From positions 22,398 through 86,397 of the forward strand of contig NZ_FOEJ01000008.1 in assembly GCF_900110705.1 (NCBI RefSeq): 64,000 bases of DNA. Direction: 5' to 3'. The position numbers were made by a program, and so were the translations under genes. Numbering within the stretch: position 1 is the first letter of the stretch; every line of letters starts with the position of its first letter. Below the pieces are notes generated by a model, which was given only the letters and a program-made list of their open reading frames with translations, was not told where the DNA came from and did not search any database. Below, piece after piece: positions 18,255 to 26,921 of the stretch. Source of the DNA: Loktanella sp. DSM 29012. Its GTDB lineage: Bacteria; Pseudomonadota; Alphaproteobacteria; Rhodobacterales; Rhodobacteraceae.

Positions 18255-20027
18255 TCACTGCACCAGCCGGATCAATTCGCAATGATGGCCCGTCAGGGCC
18301 AGCTCTCCGGCACCCAGTTGCAGGCCGGTGGGGGCGATGATCCCGTCCACGATGCCGTCCAGCGGATCGGTCAGCGCGGTCAGGATCTGGCCGGGCAGGG
18401 CGGCCATGACGGTGTCCAGCACGGGGGCGACCAGCCCGCTCACCAGGCCCGCGTCGCCCGGTTTTACCCGCAGTTCCAGATTGTCCGGTGACAACAAGTC
18501 CGCGATGGCGGTGCGCGTCACCTGACCTGACCCATAGCTGGCGGTGGTCCGGCCTGCGGCCAGATCGGCGCGGGTGAATGCGATGCTGCCCACCTGTGAC
18601 TGACCGACGGTGACGTTGCTGCGCGCCTGCACGGTGATGCCGGACACCACGATGTCTGGCAGCAGCGGGACGGCTACACGGATCGTCAGGTCCAGCAGAT
18701 CGGCATAATCCAGTGACGCGGGGTTGATCGTGGTGCTGTCAGAGGTGCCTGCGGGCAGGGTGCCCAGATACAGCGCCGCGACCGATGTGCCATTGCCCGG
18801 ATGCAGCGGCGTGTGACTGGTGCGGAACCGGGCGATCACCGTATCGGGGTCCGTGCCCGTGCAGCTGATGTCGTCCAGCGTCGCGGTTGATCCGGCCAGT
18901 TCCACCATCAACGGCAGTTTGATCTCGCTTGCGCTGACGCCGGTGCCGATCAGCCCCAGCGTGCCCGCGCTCAGGCTGATGTCGGTGGTCAGCCGTGCGG
19001 CTGCACGGTGCAGCTGGGTGCCGGCCTCGCCGATGGCGATCCAGCCCGATTGCGCAGGCGGTTCGCCCGCGACGATGCGGGCGGAAATCGCGGTCAGCCC
19101 CGGCACCTCGATATCGCTGGTCACGATGGGGTCGATCCGGGTCTGGCCACTGCCGACCAGGCCGCGCAGCACGTCCAGTGCCGGCATTTCGATCTGGTTG
19201 AGGAAATCCACCAGCGTCAGTCCCAGATCGGTCTCGGCGCTGCTGATCAGCTGGGTCATGTCGAATGGCGCGTCACTGGCGCTGTTCACCACTGGCGACA
19301 GCGCACCCCAGCCAGGTCTGGGCACCAGGTCGCGTAGGGCGCTGACGACGGCCACGTCGGTGGCGGTGCCATCAAGGATCGCGGCCGGGTTGGGATTGCT
19401 GCTGTCGATGCCCAGCACCAGATCGCCGATCCGCACCTCGGCTGCGGCCAGATCGTTCATGTTGCCTTGGGTCAGGCCCTGTGTGGTGCCGAACCGGCGC
19501 ATGATGCCGCGGTTCAGGTCCAGCCCGTCCAGCCGGGCGATATGACTTGTCAGGCTGAAACTGGCAGCCCCGGTGCGGGTGGCCAGCGCACGGCCCGTCA
19601 GGCTGACCTGCTGTTCGTCGGTAAAGATCTGCGCGAAATACAGCGGCGCATCATCGGTCAGCGTGACGGCGATGGCATTGATGCCGGGGCTGCCGGCGGG
19701 CAGGGGGGTGAACCGCTGTTCGGGCGCAATGGCGGGGTTGCGCAGGAACCGGCCCGGTTGCAGGTCGGTCAGCGTGGCCGCATCCCGCCCGTTGGCCCCC
19801 AATGCGATCTGCGCCCGCGCCGTGGCTGCCGTGGGATCACCCATCGCGGACATGGCGGTCAGATCGCTGGTGGCCTGCAGGCTGGCCCGTTCGCGATAAA
19901 GCGCGCCGATATCCACGCCAAAGGCCACGAAACCCAGCAGCATGGTCAGCACCAATGCGACGATGACGGCCACGGCGCCATCCTCGTCGCGGGCAAAGCG
20001 GGTCATGATCCGGTCAATAGGCGACAT
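18255..20027 (-). CDS. tadG: TadG-like pilus assembly protein
   Basis: A 590-residue protein with an N-terminal pseudopilin-like TadE/TadG helix: RFARDEDGAVAVIVALVLTM then GFVAFGVDIGALYRERASLQ, residues about 10-57. The long, mostly extracytoplasmic remainder is Ala/Thr/Asp-rich, as in TadG proteins whose periplasmic part anchors or caps the Tad machine. The start overlaps the tadE stop by 14 bp. Last gene of the tad operon; a weaker alternative start lies seven codons later. Confidence 0.85.
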   Translation of the reverse strand: MSPIDRIMTRFARDEDGAVAVIVALVLTMLLGFVAFGVDIGALYRERASLQATSDLTAMSAMGDPTAATARAQIALGANGRDAATLTDLQPGRFLRNPAIAPEQRFTPLPAGSPGINAIAVTLTDDAPLYFAQIFTDEQQVSLTGRALATRTGAASFSLTSHIARLDGLDLNRGIMRRFGTTQGLTQGNMNDLAAAEVRIGDLVLGIDSSNPNPAAILDGTATDVAVVSALRDLVPRPGWGALSPVVNSASDAPFDMTQLISSAETDLGLTLVDFLNQIEMPALDVLRGLVGSGQTRIDPIVTSDIEVPGLTAISARIVAGEPPAQSGWIAIGEAGTQLHRAAARLTTDISLSAGTLGLIGTGVSASEIKLPLMVELAGSTATLDDISCTGTDPDTVIARFRTSHTPLHPGNGTSVAALYLGTLPAGTSDSTTINPASLDYADLLDLTIRVAVPLLPDIVVSGITVQARSNVTVGQSQVGSIAFTRADLAAGRTTASYGSGQVTRTAIADLLSPDNLELRVKPGDAGLVSGLVAPVLDTVMAALPGQILTALTDPLDGIVDGIIAPTGLQLGAGELALTGHHCELIRLVQ

Positions 20028-20457
20028 AGGCCCGCCCCGTCAGATCTGTCAGGCCCAGTCGCAAGAACCCGTTGGCCAGTTCCAGCAGCGATCCGTCCAG
20101 CGCATAGGTCACATTGACCGTGATGCTGGGCACACCGGTGTCGACCACCGTGATGGCGGGTGTGATCGCGCTTTGCGTCAGCAGCGGATAATGGCTGGAG
20201 GCCTCGGCGATGTAATCCTGTGCCAGTGCGGCGCGTTCGGTGCCGTTCAGCCCCGCCACCGACACGCGGGCCGCACTGGTGGCCAGCTGGTGCACCGAAT
20301 GGCTGATACCGAGGAAATAGCCCACCGTGATGATCCCGAACAGCAGCGCGAACAGGATCGGCGCGATCAGCACGAATTCGATGGCCACGGCCCCGTCACG
20401 GTCGCGCAAGAACGACCCTGCACGGCGTTTCAGTCTCTGGTTGAATGCAGAAAACAC
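20014..20457 (-). CDS. tadE: TadE-like minor pseudopilin
   Basis: A 147-residue pseudopilin: short basic leader, FLRDRDGAVAIEFVLIAPIL (prepilin-peptidase-type Gly before AVAIEF, with the conserved Glu), one membrane helix, then a small periplasmic domain. TadE is a minor component needed for Flp pilus assembly and is processed by the prepilin peptidase TadV, which is not in this window. Three bases separate it from tadC. Confidence 0.9.
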   Translation of the reverse strand: MFSAFNQRLKRRAGSFLRDRDGAVAIEFVLIAPILFALLFGIITVGYFLGISHSVHQLATSAARVSVAGLNGTERAALAQDYIAEASSHYPLLTQSAITPAITVVDTGVPSITVNVTYALDGSLLELANGFLRLGLTDLTGRAYVAY

Positions 20458-20460
20458 GGG

Positions 20461-21429
20461 TCAGCCCCCACGCATGATGTTGTCGATGATATTCAGGACA
20501 GCAGGCCCCAGCAGCACGACGAACACCGCCGGCATGATGCAAAAGATCAGCGGCAGCGTCATCAGCACCGGCAGGCGGGCTGCCTGTTCCTCGACCGCCA
20601 TCAGCCGGTTGGCGCGCTGTTCGGTGATCAGCGTGCGCATGGCACGGGCGAATGGGGTGCCGTAGGTATCGGACTGGTCCAGCGTCTGCAGGAACACGCC
20701 GACCTCGGGCAGGGGAATGCGGGCGTTGAACCGGTCATAGGCGCCGCGACGGTTGTTGGTCATGCCCATCTCGGACACCATCTGCAGCACGTCGCGGGCG
20801 AGTTCGGGTTCGGCCACCGCCAGTTCGCGCGCGACCCGGTGCAGCGCAGGCTGCGGGCCCAGACCCGCCTCGGAGGAGATCACCAGCAGTTCCAGCATAT
20901 CGGGAAAGCCCTGACGGATGCGGGCCAGACGCTTGCGCCGGCGCTGGTCGATAAAGATGTCGACCCCCTTTGACAGGGCGAGTGCGATACCGGCAACCAA
21001 CCCGCCGGGCAGGATCATGCGCGCGCCGCGCGGCCCGTCCAGCCACAGCCACAGCACACCGACCAGCACCGCCGAGGCAGGCAGCACGGTTTTCAAAAAG
21101 GCATAGATCAGCAGCGCGTCGCGCCCGCGATACCCCGCCGAGGCCAGTTCGGCCACGGTTTCGCGCGCCTCGCCGCCCATCATCGCGGCCAGCCTCTCGC
21201 CGGTCAGCAGCACGATGCGGCGCAGGTAGGCGCCACTGTGCGACAGGCTGCCTGCGGCATGTGGCCCGCGGCGCTGGTCGCGTGCGGGGCCGGACCCGGT
21301 GGCGCGCTGGATGCGGGCCGCGGTTTCGCTGTCGCGCGACTGGACGTAGATCAGCATCCCCAGCGCCGCCATCATCAGCGTGAGCCCGACAAAGGCCATC
21401 CAGAACAGGGGGGTCATCGCCTCAGACAT
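20461..21429 (-). CDS. tadC: Tad/type IVc pilus inner-membrane platform protein TadC
   Basis: A 322-residue GspF-type (T2SSF) membrane protein. The N-terminal helix is followed by a cytoplasmic stretch, two membrane helices, the T2SSF core FPDMLELLVISSEAGLGPQP and TPFARAMRTLITEQRANRLM, and a C-terminal helix pair ending in LGPAVLNIIDNIMRGG. It forms the inner-membrane platform with TadB and overlaps the tadB stop by 8 bp. Confidence 0.93.
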   Translation of the reverse strand: MSEAMTPLFWMAFVGLTLMMAALGMLIYVQSRDSETAARIQRATGSGPARDQRRGPHAAGSLSHSGAYLRRIVLLTGERLAAMMGGEARETVAELASAGYRGRDALLIYAFLKTVLPASAVLVGVLWLWLDGPRGARMILPGGLVAGIALALSKGVDIFIDQRRRKRLARIRQGFPDMLELLVISSEAGLGPQPALHRVARELAVAEPELARDVLQMVSEMGMTNNRRGAYDRFNARIPLPEVGVFLQTLDQSDTYGTPFARAMRTLITEQRANRLMAVEEQAARLPVLMTLPLIFCIMPAVFVVLLGPAVLNIIDNIMRGG

Positions 21430-22381
21430 TGAGCTTGCCCATGCGGACCATGGTCATGATCCCCAGACCGATGCTGGCCACCGCGACGGTGGCCATGACC
21501 TGACCGCGTGGATCGGTGAACAGCACGCCCAGATAGGTGGGGTTCAGGAACCCGATCAGCAGCGCCACGGCAAAGGGCAGGGCGGCCAGGATCATCGCAC
21601 TGGCGCGGGCCTCTGACGACAGGGCACGGGCCTTGCGGCGCAACTGGCGGCGGTCGCGCAGCTGTTTGGCCAGGTTTTCCATCGTCTCGATCAGGTTGCC
21701 GCCGGTTTCGGTCTGCAAGGCCGTGGCCACGGCAAAGAACGCGACCTCGGCCGTGGGGATGCGGCGGTTCAGCCGGTCCAGCGTATCCGGCAGGCTGTTG
21801 CCCATGCGCATCTCGTCGCGCGCGCGGGTGAATTCGCGCAGGATCGGCAGACCGCCGGTGCTGGATTCGACCACGATGGTCAGCGAATCGGCCACGGGCC
21901 GGCCCGCCCGCAGGCCGCGGGCAAAGACGTCCAGCGCCTCTGGCAGATCATTGGTAAAGGACCGGATGTAGCGCGCCCGCGCCACGCGCAGCACCAGCCC
22001 GCCCAGCAGCACCGGCATTGCGGCGGCCAGGATCAGGGCGGCCAGCGGATGCAGGCCCAGCACCAAGGTGCCAAGCCCGTAAACCGCCACGGCGACCAGA
22101 CTGCCCTGGATCATGGCCTGCCGCACGGTCATCTCCAGGCCCGCGCGGGCCATGTGACGGGCCAGCCTGGCGCTCAACTCGCTGGGCGGGGTGTCGGATG
22201 CGGCCTTGCGCTTGGCCGCGCGCATGGTTTCCTCGACCTGCATGCCGCCCGTGTCGGGACGCGCGCGCAGCAACCGGTCCAGATGGCGCCTGCGCAGCCG
22301 GTCGGCCATGATGACCGCGACCAGCGCCAGCACCGCGTAGACCACGAAACCGCCCAGAAACGTCAGGATGAGTGTTGGCAT
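21422..22381 (-). CDS. tadB: Tad/type IVc pilus inner-membrane platform protein TadB
   Basis: A 319-residue T2SSF-family protein: N-terminal helix, cytoplasmic linker, a helix pair (about 98-130), core DLPEALDVFARGLRAGRPV and ALQTETGGNLIETMENLAKQ, and C-terminal helices. Partner of TadC beneath the ATPase TadA. Starts 3 bp after the tadA stop. Confidence 0.93.
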   Translation of the reverse strand: MPTLILTFLGGFVVYAVLALVAVIMADRLRRRHLDRLLRARPDTGGMQVEETMRAAKRKAASDTPPSELSARLARHMARAGLEMTVRQAMIQGSLVAVAVYGLGTLVLGLHPLAALILAAAMPVLLGGLVLRVARARYIRSFTNDLPEALDVFARGLRAGRPVADSLTIVVESSTGGLPILREFTRARDEMRMGNSLPDTLDRLNRRIPTAEVAFFAVATALQTETGGNLIETMENLAKQLRDRRQLRRKARALSSEARASAMILAALPFAVALLIGFLNPTYLGVLFTDPRGQVMATVAVASIGLGIMTMVRMGKLNV

Positions 22382-22384
22382 GGT

Positions 22385-24010
22385 TCAGCCCCCAAGCACC
22401 GCATCAAGGTCTGCGGACACCCCGTAATCGGCGGCGCGGGTGGCAAATTTGGGGCGATATCCCGAATAGACGTAGCGTCCCTTCACTTCGGTGCGGGTGC
22501 TGTCGGGATCGGGCACAAAGGCAAAGAGTTCCTGCAGCGTGATGGAATCGCCCTCAAGCCCCGCGATTTCGGAAATCGAGGTGATTCGGCGTTTGCCGTC
22601 GCGCATCCGGCTGACCTGCACGATCAAGTTCACCGCATCCACCAGCTGGCGGCGCACCACGCCGCCACCGGGGGCGAAACCGGCGAGGGCGGCCATGCTC
22701 TCGACGCGGGTCAGCGCCTCGCGCGGAGAGTTCGCGTGCAGCGTCGACATCGACCCGTCGTGGCCGGTGTTCATCGCCTGCATCAGGTCCAGCACCTCGT
22801 CACCACGGATCTCGCCGATGATGATGCGGTCGGGGCGCATCCGCAGGGCGTTGCGCACCAGCGTGCGCATCGTGACCTCGCCCGTGCCTTCGACGTTGGG
22901 CGGGCGGGTCTCGAACCGCACGACATGGGGCTGCTGGAATCGCAGTTCGGCCGCGTCCTCGATGGTGACGACGCGTTCGCCCTCGGGGATGAATTGCGAC
23001 ATGGCGTTCATCAGCGTGGTCTTGCCCGACCCGGTGCCGCCGGACACCAGGATGTTCAGGCGCAGGAACGCGGCCAGTTCCAGAAATCCCGCCATCTGCG
23101 GCGACAGGCTGCCGCCCTTGACCAGCCGGGACAGTTGCACGGGGGCCGCGGGGAATTTGCGGATCGTGATGGTGGCGCCGTCGATCGCCAGCGGTGGCAC
23201 GGTCACGTTGACCCGGCTGCCATCCTTGAGGCGGGCATCTACCATCGGCTGCGCCTCGTCGATGCGGCGCCCGACGGCGGCGACGATGCGGGTGGCGATG
23301 GCGACCACATGGGCGTTGTCACGAAACGTGATGCCGGTCAGTTCCAGTTTTCCATGGCGTTCGACAAAGATCTGGTGCGGCCCGTTGACCATGATGTCGC
23401 TGATGTCGGGATCGGCCAGCAGTGGTTCCAGCGGGCCCAGACCCAGCATGTCCGCCAGCACGATGCCGACCAGGTCGGTGATGTCCTGACCGTTCAGATG
23501 CAGCTTGCGCCGGTCCGACATCTGCCGGATCGCCTCGCGGATCATCTTGTCCTGTTCGTCGCGGGGCAAGCTGGCCATATCCGCGAAATCGGCGGTGTTG
23601 GATATGTCGGCGATGACCATGTTGGACAGCGCCATCATGTCGTTGCCCGACTGGGTGGTCCGTATGGCAGCGGTGGGTGCCGGTTTTGCGGATTGCGCTG
23701 CAGTCGGGTTCTGCGCCGCGGGGGCGTTGGCCCGCAGGGTCTGGCGCGGTGCGGGTGCGGGCGCAGGCGCGGGATCGGGCTCGGGGGTCGGGGCCTCGCC
23801 TGCCTCTTCGGTCAGGATACGGGTCGCCTCGGTCAGGATCTGGCGTTGCAGCGCCAGCGGCCAGGGCGCTTCGGCCGTGTCGACCAGATGCGAAATCGCG
23901 GCGTTTACCCGGTCCTGATGCGCCAGCCCCTCGGCGTCGATCCGGCGGCACAGGTCCAGGACCTGCGTCACCGCGCTGCGCAGCGACGGTTGGGCAAGGT
24001 GGAGTGTCAT
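22385..24010 (-). CDS. tadA: Tad/type IVc pilus assembly ATPase TadA (CpaF)
   Basis: A 541-residue secretion ATPase powering Flp pilus assembly. It has a Pro/Ala-rich variable region (about 70-120), the N-terminal domain with VNGPHQIFVERHGKLELTGI, Walker A GGTGSGKT (323-330), VTIEDAAELRFQQPHVVRFE, and IIIGEIRGDEVLDLMQAMNT with the Walker B and His-box region. The ATG at 24010 overlaps the cpaE stop (ATGA). Confidence 0.95.
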   Translation of the reverse strand: MTLHLAQPSLRSAVTQVLDLCRRIDAEGLAHQDRVNAAISHLVDTAEAPWPLALQRQILTEATRILTEEAGEAPTPEPDPAPAPAPAPRQTLRANAPAAQNPTAAQSAKPAPTAAIRTTQSGNDMMALSNMVIADISNTADFADMASLPRDEQDKMIREAIRQMSDRRKLHLNGQDITDLVGIVLADMLGLGPLEPLLADPDISDIMVNGPHQIFVERHGKLELTGITFRDNAHVVAIATRIVAAVGRRIDEAQPMVDARLKDGSRVNVTVPPLAIDGATITIRKFPAAPVQLSRLVKGGSLSPQMAGFLELAAFLRLNILVSGGTGSGKTTLMNAMSQFIPEGERVVTIEDAAELRFQQPHVVRFETRPPNVEGTGEVTMRTLVRNALRMRPDRIIIGEIRGDEVLDLMQAMNTGHDGSMSTLHANSPREALTRVESMAALAGFAPGGGVVRRQLVDAVNLIVQVSRMRDGKRRITSISEIAGLEGDSITLQELFAFVPDPDSTRTEVKGRYVYSGYRPKFATRAADYGVSADLDAVLGG

Positions 24011-25194
24011 CCGAACATCCGCTTGAGCAGCGATGCGCGTGCGGAGGGTTCCTGGGCTGGGGCCGGGCCGATCATGGACCACAGGTCACGGACGGCGCGG
24101 GCGTAGGGGCTGCGCGGGGCTGCGTCGATCAGCGTGCCAGCGGTGCGATGCGCCTGCAGGACGGCCTTGTCGCAGCGGGGCAGGGTGGCTGCGATGTCCA
24201 GACCGATGCTGCGGCCCATGTCGCGTGCGGTCAGGCCCGCATCGCGGCGCAGGTCCGACAGGACCGGCAGGATGCGCAGGTCGGGGGCATCCTCGCGCAG
24301 GGTCTGGATCATGCGGGCGGCGGCGTTCACCCCGCCGTAGCCACCGGGCACCACCATGACCAGCGTATCCAGCGCCTGCAGCAGGGCGCTGTCACGCAGC
24401 AGCGTGCCGCGGGGCATGTCCAGCACGGTGGCCGCGAATTCCGACTGCAGGACAGAGATCAGGCCGGGCAGGCCTTCCTCGAGCATCGCGACATCCTGCG
24501 TCAGCCGGATGTGATGACTATAGAGCGACAGTTGCGGCCCCAGGCTGGCCATGGTGGCCGACAGAAAGGTCGCGTCGACCCGGTCGGGGCTGCGCAGCGC
24601 ATCGATGAACCCCGGCGTGTGATCCTGGTCGAGGTCCAGCGCCTGTGCGCCGAACCGCAGGTCGGCATCGATCAGGGCGGTGCGCATGTTGGCGCCGCGC
24701 GGATTGGCGGCATGCACCGCCAGGTTCCGGGCCAGCAGGCTGGCACCGACACCGCCGTTGCTGCCGGTCACCGCGATGCAGGGACGGCGGCTGGCGGGGG
24801 CCGTGACATCATTGGCGGGCGGGCGGCGCTGGATCGCCAGGATCTCGTCCGCGGTCACCGGAAAGGCGAAATATTCCAGCGCACCGGCCTGCCGCAACGC
24901 GCGGTAGGTGCCGATATCATCAGCCCGGCCCAGCACGATCACCTCGGCCCCCGTGGCGCGCAGTTCGGTCACGCAGTCGCAGGCCATGTCGACGGGAATA
25001 TTGCCCATCTCTGTCAGCAGGGTCTGTGCGATGGGCGCGCCCGAGCAGAGACGCGCCGCACCGCTCAGACCGCCACCCCGCAGGGCGCTGTCGTCGCCAC
25101 CTGACCGTTCCACCGCCGTCCGCGCGACATCGGCCCCTTCGTCGGTGCAGACGTAGGCGGCGAGGGGCGTTGTGTCGGAAGGGGGGCGGGTCAT
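24007..25194 (-). CDS. cpaE: Tad pilus localization ATPase-like protein CpaE/TadZ
   Basis: A 395-residue protein with an N-terminal atypical receiver-like domain (about 50-120, with VIVLGRADDIGTYRALRQAG) and a C-terminal MinD/ParA-like domain. The nucleotide loop is TGSNGGVGAS (143-152), lacking the usual first Lys, as in many TadZ proteins. TadZ/CpaE places the Tad machine, often at a pole. The ATG has AGGA at good spacing. The usual rcpC/cpaB and rcpA/cpaC genes are absent between flp and cpaE. Confidence 0.88.
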   Translation of the reverse strand: MTRPPSDTTPLAAYVCTDEGADVARTAVERSGGDDSALRGGGLSGAARLCSGAPIAQTLLTEMGNIPVDMACDCVTELRATGAEVIVLGRADDIGTYRALRQAGALEYFAFPVTADEILAIQRRPPANDVTAPASRRPCIAVTGSNGGVGASLLARNLAVHAANPRGANMRTALIDADLRFGAQALDLDQDHTPGFIDALRSPDRVDATFLSATMASLGPQLSLYSHHIRLTQDVAMLEEGLPGLISVLQSEFAATVLDMPRGTLLRDSALLQALDTLVMVVPGGYGGVNAAARMIQTLREDAPDLRILPVLSDLRRDAGLTARDMGRSIGLDIAATLPRCDKAVLQAHRTAGTLIDAAPRSPYARAVRDLWSMIGPAPAQEPSARASLLKRMFG

Positions 25195-25274
25195 CGCAGT
25201 GATCCTGATACAGAGAGAGAAAGAAGAGGCAGGGACGGTGCGCCGGTTGGCCCGGCGGCACCGGTCTCTTTGTT

Positions 25275-25493
25275 TCAGCCGCCGGATGTATCGGCTGTTG
25301 CTTGTGCAGCCTTCAGTTCGGTGCTGATCGCGGAAAAGCCGGCTTGCGTATCCTGGCCCAGCGTCGCGACGGTGCCGACGATCACGGCGCCGATCAGGGC
25401 GGCGAACAGGCCGTATTCGATGGCGGTCGCGCCGTCCTCGTCACGAACGAAGGTGCGGATGGTCTTGGAGAGGAGGTTACGTGCCAGGGTCAT
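25275..25493 (-). CDS. flp: Flp/Fap-type major pilin
   Basis: A 72-residue pilin. The prepilin site is DEDG/ATAIEYGL (cleavage after Gly21, Glu at +5), followed by the hydrophobic Flp helix FAALIGAVIVGTVATLG and a short Ser/Thr/Ala-rich tail ending TSGG. It forms the Tad pilus fibre used for surface adhesion. First gene of the tad block, 80 bp upstream of cpaE; usually expressed most strongly. Confidence 0.95.
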   Translation of the reverse strand: MTLARNLLSKTIRTFVRDEDGATAIEYGLFAALIGAVIVGTVATLGQDTQAGFSAISTELKAAQATADTSGG

Positions 25494-25847
25494 GATAGTC
25501 TCTTTCAGAGTTATTATGGATCGGGAGTGATCCGGGATGCCCTGAGATTTGACAGCCCCGGCCGTGCTGCGAAATCGTCCGATGGGGCGAGTTGCGGGAC
25601 ACCCCCCCCAAGGTCAGAACCGCTTCAGACCAAGGTATGAGCTGAATCATCCCAAGGTATGATCGGTTCAAGGCGCAATCAGGGCAGGGTCCCACAGCAC
25701 CAGATTCGCGCGCCATCCAGGTGCTGCGCTGCGGCATGCGCGCGGCCCAAGGGCGGTCAGGATGCGGCCTGCCGGGTGCTACTCAATAACAGGACGCCGG
25801 ACCGCGCCGCTTGATCCGCGCCGGGCGAATCACGATCATCCGGCCAA
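25494..25847. other. Regulatory spacer upstream of flp
   Basis: This 354-bp gene-free segment separates flp from the end of the Capsule_synth-like gene, both on the minus strand. It must hold the tad promoter. The obvious structure is the triple 22-bp repeat annotated separately; between it and flp is an AT-rich stretch near 25494-25520. The half nearest 25847 shows nothing recognisable. Confidence 0.6.
25608..25673 (-). repeat. Three 22-bp direct repeats with CCAAGGT core upstream of flp
   Basis: On the plus strand CCAAGGT occurs at 25608, 25630 and 25652, exactly 22 bp apart. Units 2 and 3 share CCAAGGTATGA; unit 1 has CCAAGGTCAGA. They lie 115-180 bp upstream of the flp start. Same-face spacing suggests cooperative binding of an activator or repressor of the Tad operon. 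Confidence 0.7.
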
Positions 25848-26921
25848 TCAAGAGAAGATACGGCGCTTGATCCGGTCAAAGACGGAATAGAAATACAGAT
25901 TGCCCTGTCCGGCATACCTGCGTTGCAGGACTGCCGCGTCGGCTTGTCGTGGGCGCGTCACAAAGGCCTGTATCTTGCGCCTGATCGCGGCCACGTTGTC
26001 GGCCTGCACGCAGTAGTCGCGCAGATACCAGGACAAAAACCGATATCGCCATGCCATGTCGGGCGGGGCCGGGGCGGCAATCGCCTTTTCCAGATGCGCC
26101 AGACTGCGCACCTGATGGGTCGCCAGTCCGAAATCCGATGCGGCAAAGCTGACAACGTCGCGTCCCTGCAGCAGTGCCTCGAACAGGACACCCGAATTTG
26201 CACCGACCACCAGATCCGCCCCCGCGATCAGGCTGTTGACCGATGCGGTGGACACGGTGACATCGGGATCGGCCGCCAGCCGGTCCAGGGTGGCGGCGAT
26301 CTTGGGGCTGCGGCACAGGGGATGGCGTTTGACGATCGTATGCCGGCCCGTGTTCCTGGCGGCATGAATGGTCCGTTCCAGCGCAGCAAGCGGGTCGATC
26401 CAGGTCCCCTTGGCAACCGAATCCCATTCCAGTTGCAACGGCACAAAGACATAGCCCGTCCGGTCCTGTGCCACGCTGTCGGGTTGCGGATATTTTGACA
26501 GGTTGTTGGTCCGCAGATCCTGCGCGATCCCGTCAACGAAATCCTTGGCACGGGTCGTGTCGATCCGCGCAATGGCGGGCAGGAACCGTTCGGGATGGCG
26601 CGACAGTTCCGAAAAGCACGAGTATCCCATGGCATCCATGGTGAAATACATCGGGATATAGGATTCCTTGCAGCGCATCAGATAGCCGTCGGACCCATGC
26701 GAATGAAAGCTGATGACGAAATTGTCGTTCGTCCCGCGCCGCGGCGCCCGTTCGGCACCGCGCGGCAGCCAGACCGGATCGATGGTCACGTTCATTTCCG
26801 CCAGTGCCGACAAAAGACCCGCATAGAACATTCGGTGCTGCGCCCCGTCGCCGGGGTTCATCAACCAGGCCTCTGGCACTTCGAGCGTGATGGGGCGGCG
26901 CGTATTGGGTTTATCTGGCAT
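25848..26921 (-). CDS. Capsule polysaccharide synthesis-like glycosyltransferase (KpsS/KpsC-related)
   Basis: A 357-residue GT-B-like protein without signal peptide. The C-terminal half has HTIVKRHPLCRSPKIA, then SLIAGADLVVGANSGVLFEA and LQGRDVVSFAASDFG, the pattern of Capsule_synth enzymes in which a nucleotide sugar is bound near a conserved GxNSG/E segment. The N-terminal half (NFVISFHSHGSDGYLMRCKE) is not recognisable. It may extend a capsule or lipid-linked linker. Start chosen at ATG 26921, overlapping the upstream stop by 11 bp; an earlier frame start would overlap by 65 bp. Co-transcribed with the fusion gene upstream. Confidence 0.7.
   Translation of the reverse strand: MPDKPNTRRPITLEVPEAWLMNPGDGAQHRMFYAGLLSALAEMNVTIDPVWLPRGAERAPRRGTNDNFVISFHSHGSDGYLMRCKESYIPMYFTMDAMGYSCFSELSRHPERFLPAIARIDTTRAKDFVDGIAQDLRTNNLSKYPQPDSVAQDRTGYVFVPLQLEWDSVAKGTWIDPLAALERTIHAARNTGRHTIVKRHPLCRSPKIAATLDRLAADPDVTVSTASVNSLIAGADLVVGANSGVLFEALLQGRDVVSFAASDFGLATHQVRSLAHLEKAIAAPAPPDMAWRYRFLSWYLRDYCVQADNVAAIRRKIQAFVTRPRQADAAVLQRRYAGQGNLYFYSVFDRIKRRIFS

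Noticed and set aside
22049..24106. A 685-codon open frame on the plus strand opposite tadA and tadB
   Set aside because: It is antisense to genes with complete family motifs, has low-complexity His/Gln/Gly/Arg-rich translation, and is a typical GC-rich shadow.
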